Shown piece after piece: positions 49,040 to 59,800 of a stretch of DNA of 64,000 nt. The notes under the pieces were generated by a model. That model made no database searches and was not told where the DNA came from. It saw only the letters and a program-made list of their open reading frames with translations. Source of the DNA: Lamellibrachia satsuma (lineage: Eukaryota > Annelida > Polychaeta > Sabellida > Siboglinidae); the NCBI GenBank assembly GCA_033239005.1, contig BSQZ01000072.1, positions 1,128,501 through 1,192,500 on the forward strand, in the 5' to 3' direction. The translations under genes were made by a program, and so were the position numbers. How positions within the stretch are numbered: the stretch's first letter is position 1; each line of letters starts with the position of its first letter.

Positions 49040-50423
49040 GTCTCATACTCTTGTCTGTTTCCCACACATATCAGAAATATGTGCAAATTACCATGCATAG
49101 ATGTTGGAAGCATTTCAATATTGGGGGGGGCGAAGTTGGTGGCTGCGAGCCATGACCTCGGATGGAGGTCATGGTCACATGCTCCTGCCAAATGTGTGCC
49201 TGAATTCTAGCAAACATTGAGGAATTATTGAGAGTCAAAGTATACTCAAACCCACCACCCAAACTATTGGGAGGATCCACCCAGTTCCAACGCCTATGCC
49301 CTGGTTTAATAATAATAATAATTGCACAAAAACTTCTATCACACGTAAATGCTCAAAAAACCAACCTGGCAGGCACATCAGATTGAAAGGGAAAGGCAAT
49401 CTCGAAATCGATATACATGTATAATGTTAGTAGTCAACTGATTACAAGATGCCATCTTCATGTGAAATTTCCGCAACATGTTCGTATCGCAACCAGGGGT
49501 GGGGCCAATTAGACAAAATCAATTAGTTACTTTTCATTTCATTTATGCTCCTAAAATGTTTATATTAATTACAATGACACCATTACAGTTACAATGATAC
49601 ATGCTTTATGTGGGATCATTTGTTTATTCCTAAAGTTTACTCAGGATGTCTTTATTATATGGCGTGTTGCTGAATTTGGATGTTCTGTATACGATTGACA
49701 AAGATGTAATGTACTTGGTGATGTTTGTATATTTTGATAGGTTTTTCAGGTGAAGTTTGTCATAAAAAATACTGTAGTTAATTGTAATTTATGTAATTAT
49801 TACAATTACATCAAAGAAATTAGTTGACATCAGAATTAATTATTATTACAAATATGGCATTTTGCATGTAATCGATTAGATTTATTTATACCCTGCTGAT
49901 GCTTAATGTTGATACCTTGCAGATGCGTAATTGCAGAAACCTGAGCTTGTTTGCTACAAGAACACACAAAGAGTAACTGTTGTTAAAGGTCATTTAATAA
50001 ATGCATCGTGATAATAAAATACATGTATCGATGAGAAATAGCTGGTACAAACATGTTCATTGAGAAAAATATTGTGTAAATCAATGAGATATAGCTTAAT
50101 CACCAATACAAACTAACTCATAGAGAAAAGCAATTATTAAATGACATGTAAAAGTAACATAGGTGGGGCGATCATTTATCCCACCAGGCCTCCAATACGG
50201 GAGGCCCCAACCCCCACCCCAGGATTCTAAAATATTCATTTAAATTTACATTCAAGTTTACATTGAATGGAAGAAATTATACCTTAGCCTATTTACTGGC
50301 AACGAAGATGACTAATTTTATGAACCATTATTATGAAAAGGTATGTTGATGATTGCACCAAAGCCTGGATGTTCCCATGTCTGGGGGAAATGTATTGTGT
50401 ACACAAAGTTTGGTTGAAAGTGG
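49040..50423. other. B3GLCT 3' flank
   Basis: Presumptive 3' UTR and intergenic sequence between convergent genes. A GGCCTCC/GGAGGCC hairpin lies near 50190. No gene seen. Confidence 0.45.
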
Positions 50424-50640
50424 TTGTTGGGATATCACTACACTAGACGTATTTTATCACTACTTGCTATTGGGGGTGTTGGGATATCACTACACTAGAC
50501 GTATTTTATCACTACTTGCTATTGGGGGTGTTGGGATATCACTACACTAGACGTATTTTATCACTACTTGCTATTGGGGGTGTTGGGATATCACTACACT
50601 AGACTTATTTTGTTACTACTTGCCATTGGGTGCTTGTGTT
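50424..50640 (+). repeat. 52-bp tandem repeat, about 4 copies
   Basis: GTTGGGATATCACTACACTA recurs at about 50426, 50478, 50530 and 50582. Confidence 0.93.
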
Positions 50641-50829
50641 ACCTTGTGTGTATTTGCTTGCAAGAAGCAAACAGGTAATATTTATTATTATGCCAAGGTT
50701 TCTTTGTGGAATGTAGGAGTGCAATATTATGGAAATGTCAGTGTGTTGTTTGTTTTTTGTCAACTTTATTGTGTGGCGTGTGCAGCTGAGTTTGGGGTAG
50801 AGTGGTACTATTTCCCCGTTAATTCCACT

Positions 50830-51135
50830 GTAGACACTTCCTCGATTAAATTTTTTTGCTCGTCTTATATTAGAATTGATTCGCAAAATATCAAACTTGT
50901 ATTCACTACGAAGGGTTACATCGTTTGTGCAGATGTATCATTTAGTTTTGAAAAAATCATTGGACATTTTGACTAAGCCTAACTTTTACAAGTTACCCGA
51001 TCTAACGATCAAAGTAAATTTTGTCGATGATTTTAACGCAGTCTTAAACCGATTGCATATATTTCTGTTCACACACAACAGATGTGAACATGACTCGCAA
51101 TGAGCTCCATGAATTGAGGAGGGAGTCTTGATGGT
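50830..51135 (+). repeat. Dispersed repeat family D1, copy 2
   Basis: Contains ATTCGCAAAATATCAAAC, TTACCCGATCTAACGATCAA, GATGATTTTAACGC and CAATGAGCTCCATGAATTGAG, in the same order as the other copies. It has no central array. Confidence 0.6.
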
Positions 51136-51162
51136 TTAACTGTGATTTATACATCTCGATTA

Positions 51163-51460
51163 GGGCTCGGTGGTTAGAGCAACTGACTGTCAGTCAAGAG
51201 GACCGGGGTTAGAGTTCACCATGCTGCTGTTTAGAAGCTTAGGTAACTTTGTTCCCCCCACTTAGCCTTTTGGTCCCTTCTGGTGTGCCGGGGGAAGTAA
51301 AAGATCTTACACAGGGTAAAAAATGTGTCCTGCTGTGGACTCCCATCTCAACCACATGAGTCAAGGCAGAAGTGTCCACGACACAGCTCAGCCAATTCTG
51401 TCAACTACCTCACGTGAGGACATGGTTGGATGAGTGAATACAGCTGAGTGAACTAAAGTA
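51163..51460 (+). mobile_element. Probable tRNA-derived SINE
   Basis: The segment begins GGGCTCGGTGGTTAGAGCA, an A-box-like tRNA D-arm, then GACTGTCAGTC as an anticodon stem-loop-like palindrome. GGACCGGGGTTAGAGTTC follows as a B-box-like T-arm. About 230 bp of non-tRNA body follow. A functional tRNA is unlikely because the acceptor stem does not close. Confidence 0.55.
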
Positions 51461-52969
51461 GCAGACTGAAAAAAGTTGCCCAAGTTTCTGATGACTGAAT
51501 GAATAATGGAGATATGTATTCAGACTGACATGCAAGTAAACTCTCGTTTTTATGATCGAAGACTGCAAGAAATACCTTCAAAACATCACATGTATATTAA
51601 GTTCTTTATATATTAGCAAATATTAGGTAATTTAAGTGTACATGGCTGAATATTAAGGATAGGATTTAAATGTGCTCACATGCTACTGTGTGCTAATGTT
51701 TGATGCTTGTGACATTTTGATCAAATTATACCTGGTGAATATATGTGATATATATATACATAATACAGCTTGCAGTGGGTCTTCATTATAGCCTGCAACC
51801 CTGTCAGCAGGTATTGTGTGTGTCCGTTGTGTACAGTTATGGATTCTAGCAACATTGGTACGTGTGTAGGACACAAGATATTTTACACATGGTTTATATA
51901 TCGCATTAGTGTGCAATATTAAAGGGTTTCTAAACTTGTCCAGTGTCTTTTTTAATTTTACATTTCCTCTACCTCTGCAAAGAGACAAATAGTATAGGTG
52001 TTGTTTCTCACAGGTAAAGTGAACTTAAAAAGTCTATCAACAATATATTGATATAACAACTATTGCAGACTAGCAGCTTAGTGATGGTTATTACTGTTAG
52101 TACTTGCAATACACACAGTTGACGTTACAAATACTCTACCTATCTGGTAATTAATTTTGCAGAAAAAAAATCTAACAAAATTACTTCGATGATTTGGCAT
52201 AGTTTTACCTCTCTTCTATGCCAAAAATCTCTGTGTTCATGGGTAGACTTATTTGGCCAAAATATTCCTAATATATTATTAACTAAATTTCTTGCAGGTA
52301 AAACTTAAATTTCATCAAGAACCTGGATCGTTAGTCCATTCAAAGACTATTATGATTATATAGCACGAACATAAGTAAAACAACCATAAATTGTAAGACT
52401 GGTTAACTCGGTTTTCACAAATAACATGCTACAAGGAAAGTAGTATGCATATTTTATTCATTTTACATAAAATTAATAGTATCCCTTCTTCATGGCACTA
52501 ACACCTATAAATTTAAACACAGATACAAAAATAATGTTCACGCTTGAATAATGTATCATCTATTCCTTATATTAAATAATTATTCAAGTATAGTCTAGCA
52601 TTCATACCTGCATAGAAACCAAAAAGTAAGCCAAGACTTTCTCCCAACCCAATTTCATAGTATGAATCCTAAATAATACAGTAGTATTCGTGAATTGTAC
52701 ACTGACATCTGCACAGGTGTTCCAAACTAAACTGGGATAAACATTAAATACATATTATGCAAGCTCTCCATTCAAACATGCATGGCAGTTGTAATACACT
52801 GTTGGCAGTAACGCAGTCAGTCGGACTGAAACCACATGACACTTCCATTGACCATCTAAGTTCTGATTCCAAAGCAGCAGTCTTCAACAAGATAGACCAG
52901 CCACATTTTTAGTTGAAAGCTGCATTTTTGACTTGTTCTGTATAAACCTATATCCAACTACGTGTCACC
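51461..52969. other. Intergenic sequence, no gene seen
   Basis: AT-rich, unassigned. A diverged relative of the RhoGAP 3' repeat occurs near 52850-52900. Confidence 0.45.
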
Positions 52970-53190
52970 ATCCATCTGATCACGTGTCAACATCCATCTG
53001 ATCACGTGTCACCATCCATCTGATCACGTGTCACCATCCATCTGATCACGTGTCAACATCCATCTGATCACGTGTCAACATCCATCTGATCACGTGTCAA
53101 CATCCATCTGATCACGTGTCAACATCCATCTGATCATGTGTCACCATCCATCTGATCACGTGTCACCATCCATCTGATCACGTGTCAACA
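52970..53190 (+). repeat. 22-bp minisatellite carrying CACGTG
   Basis: About 10 copies of CATCCATCTGATCACGTGTC plus AA/AC. Almost every unit holds the palindrome CACGTG. It abuts dispersed repeat D2 at 53190. Confidence 0.94.
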
Positions 53191-53402
53191 TCCATCCGGC
53201 TACGAAATGTTCCTACATCAAACAAAATGCGCTAGATTTCACCGGAAATTTGCCTTCACAAATAGGATTTGTAGACAGCAATTGCTATCAGTTTGTTATA
53301 CGGTGTTACATTTTTGTGATGAACACAAGAAAATATGTACTTTAATCATGATTTGTCCATTTGAAACAAATCCATGGGATATGGCTGTAAACCTGCTATA
53401 AA
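53190..53402 (+). repeat. Dispersed repeat D2, copy 2
   Basis: Second copy of the repeat at 45478-45712. Its left edge CATCCATCCGGCTACG resembles the unit of the adjoining 22-bp array, which probably grew out of it. Confidence 0.7.
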
Positions 53403-53464
53403 TCTGTATTGCAAGGAACAGGAAATGTGTACATTGTGGCAGAACTGACAGGAAATAGTCTGGG

Positions 53465-53622
53465 ATCATGGTCTACATCTTCATCTTGATTCCAAAGTAA
53501 CAATCTTCTACAAGAAGAGTTGTCTGGAATTATACATTGACCATATACATCTTGATTCCAAAGTCGCAATCTTCTACAACAAGTTGTCTGTAATCGTACA
53601 TTGACCATCTACATCTTGAGGC
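53465..53622 (-). repeat. ~65-bp repeats of the RhoGAP C-terminal end
   Basis: CTTGATTCCAAAGT (53485, 53551) and CTTGAGGCCAAAGT (53615) are spaced 66 and 64 bp. The last is the coding end (FGLKM) of the RhoGAP. A diverged relative lies near 52861. Confidence 0.8.
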
Positions 53623-53822
53623 CAAAGTTGCGCCCCTTGGCTCGCAGGGTGAGAAAGTAGTGTAGAATGGTCGTCTGCATCATAGCGTCCCTGGCGCCCT
53701 CTGAGAACAGGTCGACACTAACAGCCAACGGCTCTGTCTTGGCAGCCGGCTTGAGCAGCGTTGGACCAAACACAGTGGATAGGTTGTTGATGGACATCTT
53801 GTTCTCTGCAGCTTCACTCACC
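53609..53822 (-). CDS. ABR/BCR: RhoGAP last exon (end of GAP domain, C-terminus)
   Basis: Acceptor TGTTGTAG|GG. It encodes VSEAAENKMSINNLSTVFGP then TLLKPA, a divergent tail, and ends NFGLKM plus TAG. The conserved NKMS.NNL.TVFGPTLL block holds the Asn residues that stabilise the switch regions in RhoGAPs. The last codons are part of a ~65-bp unit repeated downstream. Confidence 0.93.
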
Positions 53823-56800
53823 CTACAACAGACACAGAGCTTAAGTTACAGGTTCTCTAGTTTACACAGACACAGTGTATAGAACATACAAAGTACCTCA
53901 TTTCTATGGCTGGTTGTGTTCACCTTTACTGTGGGGTTAATTGATATCATGCTTAACAACTGTGGTTTGTTGTCACTCAGGGGTCAGGTTCACAAGGCTT
54001 TAGATGCTATAGAAGTTTTATTATTAATTACTGTGGGCTTGTTACTGATAATTACTGATACAAATGGTGGATCTCCAGTATTCTACAATTTTACTGTTGG
54101 AAATAATGTATGTTCCATATTGTTCTATTATAAGTCTTGTAGTTTATGACAGACTGATGGTTCACTGATCCTGTGAAACAAAGCACCAAACACCACTGCT
54201 TTAGATCACATTTTCTAAAGCAAACTCCTGCACTAAGATCTACGTATTCTGAAAATTCATAGAAGAAAAGTGTGGTTAATTCTAAGCATATGGGGGACTT
54301 CTTTAAAATCTACCTGTGAAAGATAAATCAGCTGTACATTGCAGTGATCCATTCTACAATCTGGTTACTAGTCAACAAAATGTCATCTGCCAGTACTATG
54401 ATTTTGATTTTGTGTCAACACAAAGTTACCATAAGCTACATTACGCTATACAGCCATCTACATTAAGCCACACAAGTCCCATTATTCTGGGGGCGAGGTG
54501 TTTGCCCCAGTATTGGGTTAACCCTGAGAAGAGCCCACAGCCTGGACACAATGTGACTGAGGGTTGACTGTTCTCATGAACCGTACAATGATTTTCATTG
54601 GTGAATGGAACGACTGTTTCACAGATACAACAACACTGTTTCATCTACAATGTATTATTATGTAATACAATGTACTAGTTTGTAATACAATGTATTAGTA
54701 TGTAATAACATATCAGTTGGTTAAAAGTAATATTCCCACAAAGTGTTACTATTATGATCTTTCTAATATTTCTTGAATGTGCTTAATCAATTCGATTTTT
54801 TGCTAGTCTCATTTCAAATTTAGTCTGCGAAAAACCAAACCTACCTAGTATCCACTACAACATGCTAGCTCGTTTGTGCAACTATTGTATGTATTTTTTT
54901 TAAATCATCAGACAAACTATTAAATTAGTTAATGCTTGTTCAAAAATCGAAATGCTGAAAAATCACGATTTTGTTCCTTGGTGAAATTTTTTAACTTTGT
55001 CATTTGATCGGCGAGAGGATGGAGGTCACGCCCATGATCAGCATTGACCCCACAGTGTTTAATATTTTGGATATCTATTATTTTGATCCTTACCAGATCT
55101 AATGACAAAAGTCAATTCTCTCGATGATTTGAACAAAACTAGGCATTTTTTTTATTAAATCAACTGTGAATGTTACATAAACTATCATACACTACATATC
55201 TGGACACCAATGAACCAGATTTGCGATAGGCTAAATCAGTTGAGGAAGCAGTTTTAAATGCATGATTTGGCGCTGAAATAAATAAAACGCCAGTATTATG
55301 ACATATCTAATTAGGGCATTAAAAGACAGACCAACAAATATGCCAGTGTTATGACATATCTAATGATAGTTTTAGGGCATTAAAAGACAGACCAACAAAT
55401 ATGCCAGTGTTATGACATATCTAAAGATTGTTTTAGGGCATTAAAAGAGACCAACAAATATGCCAGTGTTATGACATATCCAGAGATTGTTTTAGGGCAT
55501 AAAAAGACAGACCAACAAACATGCCAGTGTTATGACATATCTTGTGATTGTTTTAGGACATTAAAAGACAGACCAACAAATATGCCAGTGTTATGACATA
55601 TCTATTTATTGTTTTAAGGCATTAAAAGACAGACCAACAAATATGCCAGTGTTATGACATATCTAGTGATTGTTTGAGGGCATTAAAAGACGGACCAACA
55701 AATATGCCAGTGTTATGACATATCTAGTGATTGTTTTAGGGCATTAAAAGACAGACCAACAAACATGCCAGTGTTCTGACATATCTAGTGATTGTTTTAG
55801 GGCATTAAAAGACAGACCAACAAACATGCCAGTGTTCTGACATATCTAGTGATTGTTTTAGGGCATTAAAAGACAGACCAACAAATATGCCAGTGTTATG
55901 ACATATCTAGAGATTGTTTTAGGGCATTAAAAGACAGACCAACAAATATGCCAGTGTTATGACATATCTAGTGATTGTTTTAGGGCATTAAAAGACGGAC
56001 CAACAAATATGCCAGTGTCATGACATATCTAGTGATTGTTTTTGGGCATTAAAAGACGGACCAACAAATATGCCAGTGTTATGACATATCTAGTGATTGT
56101 TTTAGGGTATTAAAAGACAGACCAACAAACATGCCAGTGTTCTGACATATCTAGTGATTGTTTTAGGGCATTAAAAGACAGACCAACAAATATGCCAGTG
56201 TTATGACATATCTAGAGATTGTTTTAGGGCATTAAAAGACAGACCAACAAATATGCCAGTGTTATGACATATCTAGTGATTGTTTTAGGGCATTAAAAGA
56301 CGGACCAACAAATATGCCAGTGTTATGACATATCTAGTGATTGTTTTAGGGCATTAAAAGACGGACCAACAAATATGCCAGTGTTATGACATATCTAGTG
56401 ATTGTTTTAGGGCATTAAAAGACAGACCAACAAATATGCCAGTCTTATGACATATCTAGTGATTGTTTTAGGGCATTAAAAGACAGACCAACAAACATGC
56501 CAGTGTTCTGACATATCTCGTGATTGTTTTAGGGCATTAAAAGACAGACCAACAAATATGCCAGTGTTATGACATATCTAGAGATTGTTTTAGGGCATTA
56601 AAAGACAGACCAACAAATATGCCAGTGTTATGACATATCTAGTGATTGTTTTAGGGCATTAAAAGACGGACCAACAAATATGCCAGTGTTATGACATATC
56701 TAGTGATTGTTTTAGGGCATTAAAAGACGGACCAACAAATATGCCAGTGTTATGACATATCTAGTGATTGTTTTAGGGCATTAAAAGACAGACCAACAAA

Positions 56801-59800
56801 TATGCCAGTGTTATGACATATCTAGTGATTGTTTTAGGGCATTAAAAGACGGACCAATAAATCTTCGCTTTTAAAGGTGAAATACGTTTTTCATCGGGTG
56901 ATTTGTTGGAATGTGGAATTCCCATTTCATAGAATTCTTGACGGTCAACAGACTAGAGCAGCAAAGAGTCAAACACTAGGTGTAACATTGTTAATTTAGA
57001 TGTATGTCAAGATGGAAACATTTAGAAAAGTAGGGCATTTTATGAAACCCCAACTTACTATATATTAGTTAACCAATGAAAATCATTGTACATTCCATTT
57101 AAATACTGAGATGTCATACCTGACTAGATGAGTGAGCATCAAGTTGACTGTGGCCAGGTTCTGATGGGGCAGTGACAGCAGCAACGACACCATACACTTC
57201 TCCTTCGCTTCAGGGTCCGACAGACCTACGCACACACAACCTTGGTTAGCCTCCATGCCCCACAGGCTACACACAGGAGTAATGACACCATATGTTTGTT
57301 TCAGGGTCTAACAGACCTACAGTGACAGAAGTAACAACAACATACACTTCTCCTTCACTGCAGGATCTGACAGACCTATGCACACACAACCTAGGTTAGC
57401 CTACACGCCCAACATGAATGCTGTGTGGTCCCAGTGATAGAGCACACACAACTTCTTGTAACACTTCATGTGCAGTGCAGACAGCCACATTCTTGGCTTA
57501 CAGCTTTATTAGAAGGAAGACTGAAGATCTAGTAAACAAAATGTCAAAGAAGACCTGAGTTCTTCATTCTCTTTCTAACATGTCAATGTTTAATAAAAAT
57601 TGTTTCTATGTGTGCTTCTTCCTTGGCAGAGCAGCTGTCCCTCTCCACTTTGGGGGCGGGCGCTGACACAAGGAACCAAGGAAGGCGCTGACTTCTGTCT
57701 TGAACTTGTCTCTCTCCCTGATTTTAACACTTTCCTCTGTGAGTTCATTTCAGAGGTGAGAGGCAGTTGCTAAGAATGTCCTCTTATGGCCAGCAGTGTT
57801 TGAGGATGGAATTGCCACAGCAGCTGTGTGGTGAGATGTTGATGGTGGCTCTGTACTACTGGAGGACAGGGTAACATGCTATTGAGTTGGGGCATCTCCA
57901 TGTTATATCTGGTGGAACAATGTGAGTGCACTAACTTGTCTTCTCTGTGCTAGTGGTTGTATGGCATTCCTGCTAATTCATACTGTAATATGTTGCAAAT
58001 GCCCTCCACCAGGTCTAGACACTTACTGGTGCCCTCCACCAGGCCTAGTAACTTACTGGTGCCCTCCACCAGGCCTAGTAACTTACTGGTGCCCTCCAAG
58101 AGGTGTGGATAGAGGTGGTCAGTAAAGAGAGCCTCTGGCAGCTCTCTGTAGTACAGCTTCAGTAGACACGTCACAACGTGGATGTCTGTGTCAGGCAGCA
58201 GCTGGACGGCTCCTCGGCTGTCTGTAATACAGGTCTACCTTGATCTTCACTGATATATACTATGCATTCAGATGGTAAAATATGCTCTATGCACCCATAC
58301 ACATAGGTATGTCATCTGTCATCATGATAAACATATCAGATGATTTCCCGCTAAATTTCATATAGAACCTATGCAGCTATTGGTCACCAATGATTACATG
58401 CCTGCCAATGAGGATTTCGCATAAATCTACTCAGTACTTTTCTTCAAATGTTGGCAACTCTGGGTTCGTATGTAATAGTGTTTAGGTGAATGTATATGTT
58501 CAACCACAGAACTTTTTTATTATATTCATACCTAGTATAGTATCCCCCATTCTACAGTAGTGTTCCTTTAACCTGTGCATATACATTTATATTTTCCAAA
58601 ACTAAGTAACAACTGCTATTTTCAGATGATAATAATTACTTAGGTATGATACATACTTCTCTCATATGCCTTCTTGAGTGACTGTATCTGCCCAGAGAGT
58701 CCAGAGACACGATACAGTCCAACTTCACTGAGTCCTGCACAGACAATGACAGTCAGAACAAGTTTGATATCAAATGGTACATTTGTGAATTTTATGCCGG
58801 TTGAGATTGTATCCCCCTGTAATCAGTCGAGACCGTATCCCCCTGTAATCAGTCGAGACTGTATCCCCCTGTAATCAGTCGAGACTGTATCCCCCTGTAA
58901 TCAGTCGATACTGTATCCCCCTGTAATCAGTCGAGACTGTATCCCCCTGTAATCAGTCGAGACTATATCCCCCTGTAATCAGTCGAGACTGTATCCCCCT
59001 GTAATCAGTCGAGACTATATCCCCCTGTAATCAGTCGAGAAGGTGGCAGAGTAGCACTAATAATCGAACAAGGCTGTAGGCCACATCCGTCCGATTATTT
59101 GTGCTTCTCTGCCAGCCATGCATCAACGACGGTTACAGGGGGATGCAAATCACAAATGTAGCATTTGATATTTATTCCACACGCCTAATTATTTTAACAA
59201 ATTCAAAGTTGGGGACCGTGTTCTCTATCAGTGCAATTGGGTGTCATTCAGTTTTAAAACAATTCAAACGTTCATCTGCCATTTAGTATGTGATAACCGC
59301 ATCAAAACGTAAACAATTGTTCTGTCATCATCACACATGCCATTTTCTATGCGACGACAGCGTCATAACGCAAACAAACAGATATGCCGTAATCACACAA
59401 ATACAGAGTAAACTGAATGCGTGTGTAAGATGAGACATATTAGAATAATAAATTCAACCATTTGGCCAATAGGAGGAAGCCATTCTTATAAACGGTACTT
59501 TCTGAGACAGCTAGGTAAGACAAATGAAACAGTATCAGAAATATTACTGTTCAAAGGTTTAGTAAATTATATTATAGTGAAAAATGTCAAAGTAACATAT
59601 ACAGACGACTCACCTCGTTTCTCTACCTCCTCGATACAGCTCGTCACAATGATTGGAACTTGTACACCTTCTCGTCTGCAGACAGGATACATAATTTATT
59701 TTTTAAATTTATTTATTTCCCTTTGCGATCATAAGATTGAATAGAAATAAAATGGGCAAAATATATGAGTTTGTTACATTTACATGCACACATTTTATGT

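Noticed and set aside
50620..50976. 118-aa frame as a gene
   Set aside because: It overlaps dispersed repeat D1 and lacks splice signals or family similarity.
51163..51235. Functional tRNA gene
   Set aside because: A- and B-box-like motifs exist, but the acceptor stem does not close and a non-tRNA body follows, so a SINE is more likely.
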